From: Mesorhizobium sp. Root554
GTDB taxonomy: Bacteria; Pseudomonadota; Alphaproteobacteria; Rhizobiales; Rhizobiaceae
Direction: 5' to 3'
Length of the DNA: 64,000 nucleotides
Assembly: GCF_001427025.1 (NCBI RefSeq)
Contig: NZ_LMGA01000001.1
Span: 3,323,435 to 3,387,434 of the forward strand
Below, in pieces: positions 30,506-41,161 of the stretch. The first letter of the stretch is position 1. Each line of letters opens with the position of its first letter. The translations under genes and the position numbers were made by a program. The notes below the pieces were generated by a model, which worked only from the letters and a program-made list of their open reading frames with translations, was not told where the DNA came from and searched no databases.

Positions 30506-31765
30506 TTACTCGCCGTCTTCGACGACACGCAGGCGCAACTGCCCGGTTTTCGAATCCACCCGCTTGGCGGGCTCCGCCTGCGGTTTTTTTTCGTCTAACG
30601 CATCGGCGCTGTCCGCTGTCTGCGTGGCGAACTCCATCGCTTCGATCTTCTGCCCGCGCTTGGTCACCTTCGAAGAAGACACGAGGATTTCGTCGATGTC
30701 CTTGGATGCCTGGCCGAAATGGCTTTGCAGCTTGCGCACACGGTCGTCCAGCCGGCCGACATCGTCCATCAGCCGGATGACCTCATGCTGGATCAGATGC
30801 GCCTGCTCGCGCATGCGGGCGTCCTTCAGGATCGCCTGCACCACCTGGATCGACAGCATCAGCAGCGATGGTGAGACGATGACGACGCGGGCGCGGTGGG
30901 CGCGCTGCACCAGCGCCTCGAAATTCTCGTGGATTTCGGCGAACACCGATTCCGACGGCACGAACATGAACGCCGTATCCTGCGTTTCGCCCCGGAGCAG
31001 GTATTTCTCGGCGATGTCACGGATGTGGACTTCGATATCGCGCCGGAACGCCTGCGACGCCACCTTCTGCAATTCAGGGCTCTCGGCGGCGCGAATGGCG
31101 TTCCATGCCTCCAGCGGGAACTTCGCATCGATGACGAGCGAAGCGGTGCCGTTCGGCATCTTCACCAGGCAATCGGGGCGGCTGCCGTTCGAAAGCGTCG
31201 CCTGGAACTCGTAAGCGCCCATCGGCAGCCCGTCCGCGACGATGGCCTCCATGCGCGATTGCCCGAAAGCGCCGCGCGTCTGCTTGTTCGACAGGATCGC
31301 CTGCAATTGCACGACCTGCCCGGCCAGCGACTGGATGTTGCCTTGCGCGGTGTCGATGACGGCCAGCCGTTCCTGCAGTTTGGCCAGGCTTTCATGCGTC
31401 GACTTCGTCTGCTCGGTCATGGTCTGGCCGAGCCGGCCGGTCATGGCATCGAGGCGTTGGCCGATGGATTGCGTCAGTTCGGCCTGCCGCGCGCCGAAAA
31501 CTTCGGCGATGGCGCCCATGCGCCCCTGCATCTCGGCCTGCGACTGAAGGATGCCGGCCATCCGGGCCTCGGCGTCGCGGGCAATGTCGGCGGCTTCCGC
31601 CGCGGCCACGGCGCGCGCCTTGGCGGAGCGCCACAACGCAACGACAAGCGCCACCATGAGGACAACAAGCAGGATGACCAGAAAACCCAGCAACTGGCCG
31701 AGTGTGAACACGCTCGCGCCAAGCCGCACGATCGGTTCCGAAAGAATGCTGTCGAATTCGTTCAT
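30506..31765 (-). CDS. rmuC: DNA recombination protein RmuC
   Basis: A 419-residue RmuC. It has an N-terminal TM segment (LLGFLVILLVVLMVALVVALW), a long coiled coil to about residue 150, and the nuclease-like core with GAFGQSRMEAIVADGL, VIDAKFPLEAWNAI and FMFVPSESVFAEIHEN. The protein limits inversion between short inverted repeats and is thought to be an endonuclease-fold protein. The C-terminal SKVTKRGQKIEAMEFA matches the family. It converges on the GFA gene. Confidence 0.94.
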   Translation of the reverse strand: MNEFDSILSEPIVRLGASVFTLGQLLGFLVILLVVLMVALVVALWRSAKARAVAAAEAADIARDAEARMAGILQSQAEMQGRMGAIAEVFGARQAELTQSIGQRLDAMTGRLGQTMTEQTKSTHESLAKLQERLAVIDTAQGNIQSLAGQVVQLQAILSNKQTRGAFGQSRMEAIVADGLPMGAYEFQATLSNGSRPDCLVKMPNGTASLVIDAKFPLEAWNAIRAAESPELQKVASQAFRRDIEVHIRDIAEKYLLRGETQDTAFMFVPSESVFAEIHENFEALVQRAHRARVVIVSPSLLMLSIQVVQAILKDARMREQAHLIQHEVIRLMDDVGRLDDRVRKLQSHFGQASKDIDEILVSSSKVTKRGQKIEAMEFATQTADSADALDEKKPQAEPAKRVDSKTGQLRLRVVEDGE

Positions 31766-31860
31766 CGCCGCAGCATAGATGATTCGCGATCGGCTAACAG
31801 ATCAAAACGGGAACGTGCGTTCCAGTTGACGCTTTTCGTGCAACGTCTTAGGTGAGCATC

Positions 31861-32391
31861 ATGCCGATCAAGCCGCTCATCATTCTTCCTGACCCCATTC
31901 TGCGCCTGGTGTCCAAGCCCATCGAGCGCGTCGATGCGCCGCTGCGCAAGCTGGCCGATGACATGCTGGCCACGATGTACGATGCTCCGGGCATTGGTCT
32001 TGCCGCGATCCAGATCGGCGAACCGCTGCGGATGCTGGTGATCGATCTCGCCAAGGAGGACGAGGAGCCGGCTCCGCATGTTGTCATCAACCCGGAAATT
32101 CTCGAAAACGGCGAGCAGCGCTCGGTCTATGAGGAGGGCTGTCTGTCGATCCCGGATTATTATGCTGAAGTCGAGCGCCCGGCTTCGGTGCGGGTGAAAT
32201 ATCTCGACCGCGACGGCAAGGAGCAGGAAATGCTCGCCGAGGGCCTGATGGCGACCTGCCTGCAGCACGAGATCGACCACCTCAACGGCGTTCTCTTCAT
32301 CGACCACATCTCCAAGCTGAAGCGCGACATGGTCGTGAAGAAGTTCAAGAAGCTGGCCAAGGACAAGGCTCCAGGCCGGCTGGTGGGGTAG
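31861..32391 (+). CDS. def: Peptide deformylase
   Basis: A 176-residue metalloenzyme that removes the formyl group from nascent proteins. The three family motifs are [10 protein letters not shown] (residues 44-53), EGCLSIP with the metal Cys at about 94, and QHEIDHLNG with the HExxH at about 136-140. The start at 31861 has AGGTGA upstream; a GTG three codons earlier is possible. It heads a plus-strand set with fmt, a GNAT gene and truA, with one short antisense gene between def and fmt. Confidence 0.97.
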   Translation: MPIKPLIILPDPILRLVSKPIERVDAPLRKLADDMLATMYDAPGIGLAAIQIGEPLRMLVIDLAKEDEEPAPHVVINPEILENGEQRSVYEEGCLSIPDYYAEVERPASVRVKYLDRDGKEQEMLAEGLMATCLQHEIDHLNGVLFIDHISKLKRDMVVKKFKKLAKDKAPGRLVG

Positions 32392-32399
32392 GCCCGACC

Positions 32400-32636
32400 T
32401 CACACCAGGCCTGCCACCAGCCAGGCGAGGCCCGCCCGCACCAGGCCGCCGATCAACGACCAGACGCCGGGCGCCAGCGACAGCGCGACGATGATCCAGA
32501 GGCCGAGCGGCCGTACCCTCAGCGCCAGAGTCTTGCGGCGTGTCTGCTGCGGCTTGCCGTCCTGATATTGTGTTTCACATGCTTCCACTTCCGCAAGCGC
32601 GGAAGCAAGGGGAGTCCCAGATACGCGGTGTGTCAT
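32400..32636 (-). CDS. Small hypothetical protein with one or two C-terminal membrane helices
   Basis: A 78-residue protein of unknown function. The first 40 residues are polar (MTHRVSGTPLASALAEVEAC) and the rest is hydrophobic (GLWIIVALSLAPGVWSLIGG then LVRAGLAWLVAGLV), probably one or two membrane helices. A GAGAG ribosome site precedes the ATG. It lies antisense-oriented between def and fmt, which otherwise usually touch in rhizobia. I do not recognise a family. Confidence 0.55.
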   Translation of the reverse strand: MTHRVSGTPLASALAEVEACETQYQDGKPQQTRRKTLALRVRPLGLWIIVALSLAPGVWSLIGGLVRAGLAWLVAGLV

Positions 32637-32797
32637 CGCACTCTCTCGAAATTTGTCTGATGTCCGAGGCTAAGCGCGTGGGGATTGGGGTGGATAAGTC
32701 GCCCTCTTCGTTCCTGCCAGTTCTCGCCAGCATGGCGAAGCCTTGACGTTGCGTGCGGAAACCCGTTGAACGAGCCGTCTTGGAACGGAACGGCTGC

Positions 32798-33742
32798 ATG
32801 CTTCGCGTCGTCTTCATGGGAACGCCGGATTTCTCGGTGCCGACGCTGCGTGCTCTGGCGCAGGCCGGGCACGAGATCGCCGCCGTCTATACACAGCCGC
32901 CGCGTGCCGGCGGCCGGCGCGGGCTGGAGGAAGTGCCCTCGCCGGTGCAACGCGAGGCTGAGAGCCTCGGCCTTGAGGTTCGCACGCCGGTCTCCTTGAA
33001 GGGCGAAGCCGAGCAGGAAGCGTTCCGCGCGCTCGGAGCCGACGTCGCCGTCGTCGTCGCCTATGGCCTGCTGCTGCCGAAACCCGTGCTGGAGGCGCCG
33101 CGTCTGGGCTGCCTCAACGGTCACGCCTCATTGTTGCCGCGCTGGCGCGGCGCGGCGCCCATCCAGCGCGCCATCATGGCTGGCGATCACGAAACCGGTA
33201 TGATGATCATGAAGATGGAGCGGGGGCTGGATACCGGTCCCGTCGCGCTGCTTGAAAAAACCGCAATCGAACCCGACATGACCGCCGGCGACCTGCATGA
33301 CCGGCTGGTGGCGATGAGTGCATCGCTGATGATGCGGGCGCTCGAGTTGCTCGAAGAGGACAGGCTGGTCTATACGCCGCAGTCGGCTGAAGGGGTGACC
33401 TACGCGTCCAAGATAGATAAGGCTGAAGCTCGGATAGACTGGACGCTTCCGGCGAGCGAAGTACACAACCGCATCCGTGGCCTTTCCCCTTTTCCAGGGG
33501 CGTGGTGCGAGGCGGAAATCGGCGGCCGGGTGGAGCGGCTGAAACTGCTGCGGTCGACCTTGCCGGCACAGGCCGAGGACCGGTCCGGCGAACCGGGAGG
33601 AATTCTCGACGACCGGCTGACGATTGCGTGCGGAGCGGGCGCGGTCAGGCTGGTCGAACTCCAACGGGCGGGCGGAAAGCCCGTCAGCGCGCTACAGTTT
33701 TTGCATGGCGCGAAGATCGAAGAAGGAATGAAACTGTCATGA
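32798..33742 (+). CDS. fmt: Methionyl-tRNA formyltransferase
   Basis: A 314-residue enzyme that formylates initiator Met-tRNA using 10-formyl-THF. It begins [20 protein letters not shown]. The catalytic loop is [23 protein letters not shown] with the Asn-His pair, and the later Asp is in GLDTGPV. The C-terminal OB-like domain begins near [13 protein letters not shown]. The stop overlaps the next gene as ATGA. The upstream ATG at 32753 is rejected because it adds 15 residues before the Rossmann strand. Confidence 0.97.
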   Translation: MLRVVFMGTPDFSVPTLRALAQAGHEIAAVYTQPPRAGGRRGLEEVPSPVQREAESLGLEVRTPVSLKGEAEQEAFRALGADVAVVVAYGLLLPKPVLEAPRLGCLNGHASLLPRWRGAAPIQRAIMAGDHETGMMIMKMERGLDTGPVALLEKTAIEPDMTAGDLHDRLVAMSASLMMRALELLEEDRLVYTPQSAEGVTYASKIDKAEARIDWTLPASEVHNRIRGLSPFPGAWCEAEIGGRVERLKLLRSTLPAQAEDRSGEPGGILDDRLTIACGAGAVRLVELQRAGGKPVSALQFLHGAKIEEGMKLS

Positions 33743-34248
33743 GCATGATGTCGATACGCGCGGCGACGCCGGGCGACCGCGATGCCATACGTCAGGTCGA
33801 GGAACATGCATTCGGCCAGGCCGCCGAAGCCGGCCTTGTCGATGCGCTGATCGGCGAAGGCGATGCGGTGGTCGAACTGGTTGCCGTCGAAGAAGGTCAG
33901 GTGGTCGGCCACATCCTGTTTTCGCGGCTGTTCGTCCAGACGGTCGGCGGGAAGGTGCCTGCCGTGGCGCTGGCGCCGCTGGCGGTGGAACCTTCGTTCC
34001 ACGGCACCGGCATTGGCGGCGCTTTGATCAGCGAGGGCCATATCCGTCTCAAGCAGGCTGGCGAGACGCTGTCTGTGGTTCTGGGCGATCCTGCCTATTA
34101 CGGCCGCTTTGGCTATACGCATTATCGCGCGGCAAGGTTTGAAAGCGTCTATCAGGGCGAAGCTTTGCAGGCACTGGCCTGGGGCGATGCGCCGGAAGCC
34201 GGCCTGCTGGTTTATCCTTCGGCCTTCGGTTCGGCGCTGGCCGCCTGA
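33739..34248 (+). CDS. GNAT family N-acetyltransferase
   Basis: A 169-residue GNAT protein starting [22 protein letters not shown]. The acetyl-CoA loop reads [21 protein letters not shown], a Q/RxxGxG/A-type pattern. The following [19 protein letters not shown] is typical of the YhbS-like group of small acetyltransferases. The start overlaps the fmt stop by four bases and truA begins 10 bp after it, so it is co-translated with tRNA-related genes. The acceptor substrate is unknown. Confidence 0.92.
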   Translation: MSMMSIRAATPGDRDAIRQVEEHAFGQAAEAGLVDALIGEGDAVVELVAVEEGQVVGHILFSRLFVQTVGGKVPAVALAPLAVEPSFHGTGIGGALISEGHIRLKQAGETLSVVLGDPAYYGRFGYTHYRAARFESVYQGEALQALAWGDAPEAGLLVYPSAFGSALAA

Positions 34249-34258
34249 TCGGAGCCTG

Positions 34259-35014
34259 ATGCCGCGCTTTCGCCTCGACATCGAATATGATGGCGGCCCC
34301 TATGCCGGCTGGCAGCGGCAGGCCGACCATCACACGGTGCAGGCGGCAATCGAGCAGGCGTTGGAAAGGTTCTGCGGCGAGGCGATCACGTTGCGCGCCG
34401 CCGGCCGCACCGACGCGGGCGTTCACGCTGCCGGACAGGTGGCTCACCTGGACCTGGCGAAGGCGTGGTCGACCGACAAGGTACGCGACGCGGTCAACGC
34501 ACATCTCCAGCAGGCCGGCGAGCGTGTGACAGTCTTGAAAGTTGCTGCCGTCCCGGACGATTTCGACGCGCGGTTTTCCGCCACGGGCCGGCATTATCTC
34601 TACCGCATCTCCAACCGAAGAGCGCCGCCTGCACTGGACCGCGGCAAGGTCTGGTGGGTTCCCAAGCGGCTCGACGCCGCCGCCATGGACGAGGCGGCGA
34701 AGGTGCTGCTCGGCAGGCACGACTTCACCACCTTCCGCTCCACCCAATGCCAGGCGAACAGCCCGCTGCGCACCCTTGAGCGGCTGGACGTGGTTCGCGA
34801 TGGCGACGCGATCGATATCCGCGCCTCCGCCCGCTCGTTCCTGCACAATCAGGTTCGCTCGATGGTCGGCTCGCTGAAGCGAGTAGGCGACGGCGGCTGG
34901 TCGGCGAACGATCTGAAGGCGGCGCTGGAAGCCCGGGACCGCGCTGCCTGTGGGCAAGTCGCTCCGCCCGACGGCCTATTCCTCGTCAAGGTAGACTATC
35001 CTGACGAAGGCTAG
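34259..35014 (+). CDS. truA: tRNA pseudouridine(38-40) synthase
   Basis: A 251-residue TruA, which makes pseudouridine at positions 38-40 of the tRNA anticodon stem. The start reads [21 protein letters not shown], and the catalytic Asp lies in the motif [16 protein letters not shown]. Later conserved segments are [16 protein letters not shown] and [13 protein letters not shown]. It is the end of the def-fmt-GNAT-truA set. The following gene is convergent. Confidence 0.97.
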   Translation: MPRFRLDIEYDGGPYAGWQRQADHHTVQAAIEQALERFCGEAITLRAAGRTDAGVHAAGQVAHLDLAKAWSTDKVRDAVNAHLQQAGERVTVLKVAAVPDDFDARFSATGRHYLYRISNRRAPPALDRGKVWWVPKRLDAAAMDEAAKVLLGRHDFTTFRSTQCQANSPLRTLERLDVVRDGDAIDIRASARSFLHNQVRSMVGSLKRVGDGGWSANDLKAALEARDRAACGQVAPPDGLFLVKVDYPDEG

Positions 35015-35026
35015 AATCGGGCTGTG

Positions 35027-35623
35027 CTAGTTCGCCGGCGCGTTAATGCCCAGCAAGGCTTGCAGCAGGAAAAGCACGGCAAGCGACGTCACGAACATGC
35101 CGGTGAACACGGCGGTACCGACTGCCGGTCCCTTGCCGATCGTCGCGGTGGTCATGCGCCAGGTCAGCGCCATCGAGACCAGGAGCAGGACAAGCGACAC
35201 CAGAACCGCGAACTGGTTCGTCGAGGGCAGGAAAAGCCGGATAAGCGCCGCTGGCAGCATCATCCAGGCGATGATGGCCGAAGCCCAGTTGGACGCCACG
35301 ACGTAGTGGACGAAGCGGTTACCGATGCCGGTCCTGGGAGCGATTGCTGCGAAGGCGACCAGCGGCAGGATCCAGGCGCCGAGGTCGATCGTAGCGAGGC
35401 GCATGACGAGACTGAAGCGGCTGGAAAACGCTTCCGGGTCTCCGATCTCATTGGCGATGCCGACCCAGCCGACGATCAGCGCCGGCGCAGCGACCAGAAT
35501 CGCGAAGAAGGAATTCCAGAAACCATCGACCGAAAGGTCGAGCAGCCGCAGGCCATCGGCCTTGCCCAGCATCAGCCGCCAGGCGCCGTTCAGCGAAGCG
35601 TGGGTTTCATCGGCGGAAAGCAT
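35027..35623 (-). CDS. Hypothetical integral membrane protein
   Basis: A 198-residue protein with about five hydrophobic segments, for example SFFAILVAAPALIVGWVGIA, LGAWILPLVAFAAIA, and VFTGMFVTSLAVLFLLQALLG. It resembles rhizobial conserved membrane proteins of unknown function found next to dapE; I cannot name a family. It starts 4 bp after the dapE stop on the same strand, so it is co-expressed with lysine/peptidoglycan precursor genes. Confidence 0.75.
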   Translation of the reverse strand: MLSADETHASLNGAWRLMLGKADGLRLLDLSVDGFWNSFFAILVAAPALIVGWVGIANEIGDPEAFSSRFSLVMRLATIDLGAWILPLVAFAAIAPRTGIGNRFVHYVVASNWASAIIAWMMLPAALIRLFLPSTNQFAVLVSLVLLLVSMALTWRMTTATIGKGPAVGTAVFTGMFVTSLAVLFLLQALLGINAPAN

Positions 35624-35627
35624 CGAT

Positions 35628-36830
35628 TTACGGGTCCACCATGTGGCCGAACCAGTCCTCGATGAAACGCAGATAGATCCGCGTCAGCGTCTCCAGTTCC
35701 GAGACCGGAACGCGCTCGTCCACCATATGCATGGTCTTGCCGACGAGGCCGAACTCGACCACCGGGCAGTAATCCTTGATGAAACGCGCATCCGATGTGC
35801 CGCCGGAGGTGGAAAGGGCTGGTTCGCGGCCGACAACCGCCGCGACCGACCGTCCGAGTGCCGCGACCAGCCGGTCGTCGCGGGTGAGAAAAACCTGGCT
35901 CGGCCTGTCTTTCCACGTGAGTTCGTAGTCGATCGGCTCATTTCGGCCCTGCCGGTACTTCTTGCGCCGGCTTGCCTTGTCCAGCCGGTTGTGGATCTCC
36001 GCCTGCAGCGTCTCAGGCGTCCATGTGTCGTTGAAGCGGATGTTGAAGGCGGCGGTCGCTCTGGCCGGGATGACGTTGGTCGCCGGATTGCCGACATCGA
36101 CCGACGTCACCTCCAGATTGCTCGGCTGGAAATCCACGGTTCCTGCATCGAATACGGGATCGAGCAGGGCGTCCACCAGCGTCAGCAGCCCGCGCACTGG
36201 GTTGTCGGCTAGCTGCGGATAGGCGGCGTGCCCCTGCCGGCCATTGACTGTTACGAGACCGGAGATCGACCCGCGCCGACCGATCTTGATCATGTCGCCA
36301 AGCGCATTCGGATTGGTCGGCTCGCCGACCAGTGCCGCATCCCATTTCTCGCCTTTCGCGGCAGCCCACTCCAGCAGTTTTACCGTGCCGTTGATGGCAG
36401 GGCCTTCCTCGTCGCCCGTGATGAGCAATGAAACGGAGCCCTTCGGTCCGCCGTGCTTTTCGACATGGCGTGCCACCGCCGCGATGAAGCAGGCGATGCC
36501 GCCCTTCATGTCCACCGCGCCGCGTCCGTACATCTCGCCATTGGCAATGGCTGCGGAGAAGGGTGGATGCGTCCACGCCGCCGGGTCGCCGACAGGCACG
36601 ACATCGGTATGGCCCGCGAACATCAGATGCGGGCCGTTGCCGGAACGCCGTGCGTAGAGGTTCTCGATATCGGGCGTGCCGTCTTCCGAAAACACCGGGC
36701 GGTCGATTGCAAAGCCGAGCGGTTCAAGCATCGCCGCCAGCGCGGTCAGCGCCCCGCCTTCCTCGGGCGTCACGGAGGCACAGCGGATCAGGGCGGCGAG
36801 ATTGGATGCGGGATCGGTCGGCAGCGTCAT
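35628..36830 (-). CDS. dapE: Succinyl-diaminopimelate desuccinylase
   Basis: A 400-residue zinc metallopeptidase-fold enzyme (M20 family) that releases LL-diaminopimelate and succinate in lysine and peptidoglycan synthesis. Metal ligands are in [23 protein letters not shown], and TGDEEGPA, with the C-terminal His in [10 protein letters not shown]. The [11 protein letters not shown] segment is the DapE signature. The start at 36830 ([11 protein letters not shown]) matches the family; a longer frame to 37004 overlaps the next gene's start region. It acts downstream of DapD, encoded 1.6 kb away on the same strand. Confidence 0.96.
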   Translation of the reverse strand: MTLPTDPASNLAALIRCASVTPEEGGALTALAAMLEPLGFAIDRPVFSEDGTPDIENLYARRSGNGPHLMFAGHTDVVPVGDPAAWTHPPFSAAIANGEMYGRGAVDMKGGIACFIAAVARHVEKHGGPKGSVSLLITGDEEGPAINGTVKLLEWAAAKGEKWDAALVGEPTNPNALGDMIKIGRRGSISGLVTVNGRQGHAAYPQLADNPVRGLLTLVDALLDPVFDAGTVDFQPSNLEVTSVDVGNPATNVIPARATAAFNIRFNDTWTPETLQAEIHNRLDKASRRKKYRQGRNEPIDYELTWKDRPSQVFLTRDDRLVAALGRSVAAVVGREPALSTSGGTSDARFIKDYCPVVEFGLVGKTMHMVDERVPVSELETLTRIYLRFIEDWFGHMVDP

Positions 36831-36957
36831 GCGCAAAGCGATAGTCGAAAGCGGATTGCCTGTCACGAGCAACGATGACGCGACGCTTTTTATGGTTTCG
36901 CGATCTGGCCAGCCGGCAATATGGTGCAGATTATATCGTGCTGAGCTCTGCGACAGG

Positions 36958-37977
36958 ATGCTGGATAAAAACGCCTCAATTGCCATAGCCGGCGCAGGCA
37001 ACATCGGCTGTTATGTCGGCGGCTGTTTGGCGCTGGGCGGCAGGACGGTAACCTTGCTGGCGCGGCCCGGCGTCGCCGCCGGCATCCGGAACCACGGCTT
37101 CCAGGTGACGGACCTTGACGGCAGGGATCGACACCTCGCCGCGGCGCAAGCCATGGTAACGGGAGACCCGGCGGTTGCGTTCGCTGCCGCCGACGTGATT
37201 CTCGTGACGGTGAAAAGCGGGGCGACCGCAGGGATGGCCGCCCTCATTGCCGAACACGCAAGAAAGAATGCCGTCGTCGTCAGCCTTCAGAACGGCGTCG
37301 GCAATATCGACGTCTTGCGGTCCCATGCCGGCGACCGCCGGTTCCTGCCCGGCATGGTGCCGTTCAATGTCGTCCGGTTCGAAGGACCGCCTTTGCGTTT
37401 CCACCGCGCCACCGAAGGCACGGTGTTGATTGGCGAAGGCATGGCGGGTCTGGCGGAACTGCTTTCAGTGGAAGGCTGTATGGTGAAAACCCATGCCGAC
37501 ATGAAGGCGGTGGCGTGGGGCAAGCTGCTGCTCAATCTCAACAATGCGCTGGTGGCGCTATCCGACCTTCCGCTTGCAACAGAACTGTCTGACCGGCGCT
37601 GGCGGCGCGTGCTCGCCACGCAGATCGCCGAAGGGCTTGCGGTCCTGAAGGCGGCGGGTATCCGCCCGGCAGGCGGGGTCGGCGCGCCGCCTTCGCTGCT
37701 GCCGACGATCCTGCGGCTTCCCGACTGGATCTACACGCGTCTGGCGCGGCGCATGCTGGAGATCGATCCGCAGGCGCGCTCCTCCATGTGGGATGATCTG
37801 CAACGCGGACGCTTGACGGAGATCGACGAATTGCAGGGCGCCATCGTCGCTCTCGCGCACGGGACGAATGTGGCGACGCCTTTGTCCAATCGCATCATCG
37901 CGCTAGTTCACGCGGCCGAGACAGCCCGGCGCGGCTCGCCGGGCCTGCCGCCCGAGCACATTGTGCCGGATGCCTAG
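36958..37977 (+). CDS. 2-dehydropantoate 2-reductase-like protein
   Basis: A 339-residue protein of the PanE/ApbA (ketopantoate reductase) fold. The NADPH loop is [19 protein letters not shown]; the next conserved stretches are [21 protein letters not shown] and the C-terminal helical domain with [18 protein letters not shown]. In the pantothenate pathway the enzyme reduces ketopantoate, but many paralogues act on other 2-keto acids, so I withhold the gene name. It sits between dapE and dapD on the opposite strand and its stop codon is shared with the convergent DUF805 gene. Confidence 0.86.
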   Translation: MLDKNASIAIAGAGNIGCYVGGCLALGGRTVTLLARPGVAAGIRNHGFQVTDLDGRDRHLAAAQAMVTGDPAVAFAAADVILVTVKSGATAGMAALIAEHARKNAVVVSLQNGVGNIDVLRSHAGDRRFLPGMVPFNVVRFEGPPLRFHRATEGTVLIGEGMAGLAELLSVEGCMVKTHADMKAVAWGKLLLNLNNALVALSDLPLATELSDRRWRRVLATQIAEGLAVLKAAGIRPAGGVGAPPSLLPTILRLPDWIYTRLARRMLEIDPQARSSMWDDLQRGRLTEIDELQGAIVALAHGTNVATPLSNRIIALVHAAETARRGSPGLPPEHIVPDA

Positions 37978-38345
37978 GCCGGGACGTCCGGCTGCTGGCC
38001 GTACTGGTTCGCTCCGGCCTGTCCTGGCATCAGGCACAGCGCCAGGAAGGCGATCAGCGAAATAACCGGGATGAAAAGGCCGATGACGAAGAAGCCCGGT
38101 CGGCCCAGATCATGCAGGCGTTTCACGCTTGTGGCGATGTGTACCCAGAAGAAAACCGCGGCCGAAACCAGAAAGAACTTCGACCAGAGCTGCGCCTCCG
38201 AGCTTTCTTCCGGCACCCGCAGATACTGGTAAAGCGGGAACGACATCACCACCGAAAAAAGCAGGAACGCCAGTATGTACGGGACACGGCTTATCCGGCC
38301 CGTCAGCTTGAAGAAAAGCCACGGCATTTTCGATTGTGAGTTCAA
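37974..38345 (-). CDS. DUF805 family membrane protein
   Basis: A 123-residue DUF805 protein with four TM segments. It has the family motifs FFKLTGRISRVPYI at the N-terminus, VKRLHDLGRPGFF in the middle loop, and a C-terminal CLMPGQAGANQYGQQP. The role of the family is unknown. The stop is part of a CTAG palindrome shared with the stop of the convergent PanE-like gene. It lies just after dapD on the same strand. ATG options at 38345 and 38327 both fit. Confidence 0.88.
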   Translation of the reverse strand: MNSQSKMPWLFFKLTGRISRVPYILAFLLFSVVMSFPLYQYLRVPEESSEAQLWSKFFLVSAAVFFWVHIATSVKRLHDLGRPGFFVIGLFIPVISLIAFLALCLMPGQAGANQYGQQPDVPA

Positions 38346-38415
38346 GACCGCTCGATCCAGCGCATAGAGTTAGGGACTGCGTTTCCGCCAGAGGTGGGAA
38401 CCTGCGGGATAAAAA

Positions 38416-39270
38416 TCAATCTCTGAGCAGTTCGTTGATGGAGGTTTTGGACCGCGTCCTGGCATCGACGCGCTTGACGATCACTGCGCAATAAAGGTTT
38501 GGCCCCGGTTCTCCGTTCGGCAACGGCTTGCCGGGCATCGTGCCCGCTACCACGACCGAATTGGACGGAACCTCGCCGTAGAAGACCTCGCCCGTGGCGC
38601 GGTCCACGATCTTGGTCGACTGGCCGATGAACACGCCCATGCCGAGCACCGAACCTTCGCGCACGATGCAGCCTTCGACCACCTCCGAGCGCGCGCCGAT
38701 GAAGCAATTGTCCTCGATGATGGTCGGGCCGGCCTGCAGTGGCTCCAGCACGCCGCCAATGCCGACGCCCCCGGAAAGGTGCACATTGGCGCCGATCTGG
38801 GCGCAGGAGCCGACGGTCGCCCATGTATCGACCATGGTGCCGGCGCCGACATGAGCTCCGACGTTGACAAAGGACGGCATCAGAACCGCCCCCGGCGCGA
38901 TATAGGCTGATCGGCGCACAACGACCGACGGGACGGCGCGGAAGCCCGCCTTCTCGAAATCCATTGCGCCCCAGCCGTCGAATTTCGACGCCACCTTGTC
39001 CCACCACACCGACTGGCCGGGGCCGCCGCCGATGATCTCCATCGGGTTGAGCCGGAACGAAAGCAGCACCGCCTTCTTCAGCCACTGGTTGACCTGCCAG
39101 TTGCCGTCGTCGCCGCGCTGGGCGACACGGGCCGTGCCACGGTCGAGCAGGTCGAGCGACGTCGTGATCGCCTCGCGTACTTCGCCGCGCGTCGAGGGGG
39201 AGATGCCTTCGCGTTCCTCGAATGCCTTGTCGATTGTCTTTTCAAGGCTCGCCAGATCAGGCTTAGACAT
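38416..39270 (-). CDS. dapD: 2,3,4,5-tetrahydropyridine-2,6-dicarboxylate N-succinyltransferase
   Basis: A 284-residue left-handed beta-helix acyltransferase that succinylates tetrahydrodipicolinate, the step two before DapE. The N-terminal helical domain ([16 protein letters not shown]) is followed by hexapeptide repeats such as [20 protein letters not shown] and [19 protein letters not shown], with the conserved Gly-rich [19 protein letters not shown]. The C-terminus carries [17 protein letters not shown]. The full length is typical. Confidence 0.97.
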   Translation of the reverse strand: MSKPDLASLEKTIDKAFEEREGISPSTRGEVREAITTSLDLLDRGTARVAQRGDDGNWQVNQWLKKAVLLSFRLNPMEIIGGGPGQSVWWDKVASKFDGWGAMDFEKAGFRAVPSVVVRRSAYIAPGAVLMPSFVNVGAHVGAGTMVDTWATVGSCAQIGANVHLSGGVGIGGVLEPLQAGPTIIEDNCFIGARSEVVEGCIVREGSVLGMGVFIGQSTKIVDRATGEVFYGEVPSNSVVVAGTMPGKPLPNGEPGPNLYCAVIVKRVDARTRSKTSINELLRD

Positions 39271-39413
39271 CTAAATGCTCCATTATACGCGCTGTTAAGG
39301 GCGGGCGCTTAACCTGTTTTCAAGTCGCGCGGACCCTATTTGAACGCCTGTTGAGGGTCAATCACGACCGCGTCACGGGACGGCGCGCAAGAACTGTATC
39401 TGGGGATTTCGCC

Positions 39414-40253
39414 ATGGATCCGATGGAAAACACAGGGTGGGCTCCTTTGCCGCACTCGGACGAGGATCTGGAGCGGGCAAAGAGCGCGCCGGATACGCCG
39501 CAGACGCGCGCCGCCACATATCGCCTCGCCTGGAACGACGAGGATTTCATGACTCGGCGCGAATTGAGGCCGGTGCGGCTGCAGCTCGAACTGCTGAAGC
39601 CGGAGATGATCCTGGCCGAGCGGGGCATCCAGTCGACGGTCATCCTGTTCGGCGGCGCCCGCATCCCCGAACCCGGTGGCGATGCATGGGCGGCCAAGAA
39701 CGAGACGCAGAAGAAGAACCTCGAAGCGAACAGCAAATATTACGAGGAAGCCCGCAAGTTCGCCCGTCTCTGCTCACAGCAGTCGGCGGCGTCCTACTAT
39801 CGGGAATTCGTCGTCGTCACCGGCGGCGGTCCGGGCGTCATGGAAGCCGGCAACCGCGGCGCCGACGATGTAGGCGCCCCCTCCATCGGCCTCAACATCG
39901 TGCTACCGCACGAACAGGCTCCCAACGCCTATGTGACGCCCGAACTCTGTTTCAATTTCCACTACTTCGCCATCCGCAAGATGCATTTTGTCATGCGGGC
40001 AAAGGCGGTGGCGGTGTTTCCCGGCGGCTTCGGCACCATGGACGAGCTGTTCGAAACGCTGACGTTGATCCAGACGGGGCGCATGGAGCGGGTGCCGATC
40101 GTGTTGTTCGGCAAGGCGTTCTGGGAGAAGGCCATGAACCTGGATTTTCTCGCCGAGCAGGGCACCATTACCCCGGGCGACCAGGACATCATCGACTTCG
40201 TCGACACTGCCGACGAGGCCTGGGACATCATCCGGCGGTTCTATAAGCTCTAG
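39414..40253 (+). CDS. LOG family protein (lysine decarboxylase-like/TIGR00730 fold)
   Basis: A 279-residue protein of the LOG superfamily. The family motifs are VVTGGGPGVMEAGNRGA and FPGGFGTMDELFE, the PGGxGTxxE site of nucleotide 5'-monophosphate phosphoribohydrolases. Plant LOG enzymes release cytokinin bases, but the long bacterial group such as this one, with an N-terminal helical extension, has no settled substrate. The start at 39414 follows GGGGA; 39423 is also possible. Confidence 0.88.
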   Translation: MDPMENTGWAPLPHSDEDLERAKSAPDTPQTRAATYRLAWNDEDFMTRRELRPVRLQLELLKPEMILAERGIQSTVILFGGARIPEPGGDAWAAKNETQKKNLEANSKYYEEARKFARLCSQQSAASYYREFVVVTGGGPGVMEAGNRGADDVGAPSIGLNIVLPHEQAPNAYVTPELCFNFHYFAIRKMHFVMRAKAVAVFPGGFGTMDELFETLTLIQTGRMERVPIVLFGKAFWEKAMNLDFLAEQGTITPGDQDIIDFVDTADEAWDIIRRFYKL

Positions 40254-40276
40254 AAATCGTTTGTCTGTGGCAGTTT

Positions 40277-41161
40277 TCAGCCGCCACGCGCCCCCGCAAG
40301 GGTTTCATCTGGGCTCTCGAGCGGCCGCGGACGATGCGTCAGCGTCACCAGCACGAAAGATATGATCATCAGGAGATACCAGGAGCCGAGCTTTTCGATG
40401 GAAACCGGCGTCCAGCCGCCGCTCTGGTTGGGATAAATCCAGGCGCGCGACCAGGTGCCGATATTCTCGGCGAACCAGATGAACAGCGCCACCAGCAGGA
40501 AGCCGAGCAGCAGCGGCATCCTGTGCCGGAACCGGAACACGCGATAATGCACCGTGGTCCGCCAATAAAGGACCGCCGTCGCCGCGAAGAGGCCGTAGCG
40601 GATGTCGATGGTGAAATGATGGGCGAAAAAATTCACATAGATCGCTACGCACAGCAGGGCGGTAGCCCAAAGCGGCGGATAGCGGGTGTAGCGCATGTCG
40701 AAGATGCGGCTGATTCGCGCCAGATAGGAACCGACCGCCGCATACATGAAGCCTGAAAACAGCGGCACTGCGCCGATCCTGAACAGGCTGTCTTCCGGAT
40801 AGATCCATGACCCGGCCGAGGTCTTGAACAGCTCCATCGCCGTGCCGACGATGTGGAAGACAAGGATCACCTTGGCTTCGTCCCGTGTTTCCAGCTTCAG
40901 CCCCAGCATGGCGATCTGGATCGATAGCGCCGCCAGAAACAGAAAGTCGTAGCGGGCCAAGGGTGCGTGTTCCGGCCAGAGGAATTTCGTCGCCAGGATG
41001 AGGAACAGCATCGCCCCGCCGAACAGGCAGGCCCAGCCCTGCTTCAGCCCGAATACCAGAAACTCGACCGCGGCACCCGAAAGCCCGCGGCCCGGCAGCC
41101 GGTCGAGCAGCCGGTGCGCGGCGGTATCGATGACGGCTTCTAGCGACGTGAAGCGGTTCAC
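40277..41161 (-). CDS. DUF817 family integral membrane protein
   Basis: A 294-residue protein of the DUF817 family, with eight or so hydrophobic segments including GWACLFGGAMLFLILATKFLW and MPLLLGFLLVALFIWFAENIG. The FKTSAGSWIYPEDSLFRIG and AWIYPNQSGGW stretches are the conserved features I recognise. The function is unknown. The start ATG overlaps the stop of the upstream HAD gene by four bases, so the two are translated together. Confidence 0.84.
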   Translation of the reverse strand: MNRFTSLEAVIDTAAHRLLDRLPGRGLSGAAVEFLVFGLKQGWACLFGGAMLFLILATKFLWPEHAPLARYDFLFLAALSIQIAMLGLKLETRDEAKVILVFHIVGTAMELFKTSAGSWIYPEDSLFRIGAVPLFSGFMYAAVGSYLARISRIFDMRYTRYPPLWATALLCVAIYVNFFAHHFTIDIRYGLFAATAVLYWRTTVHYRVFRFRHRMPLLLGFLLVALFIWFAENIGTWSRAWIYPNQSGGWTPVSIEKLGSWYLLMIISFVLVTLTHRPRPLESPDETLAGARGG

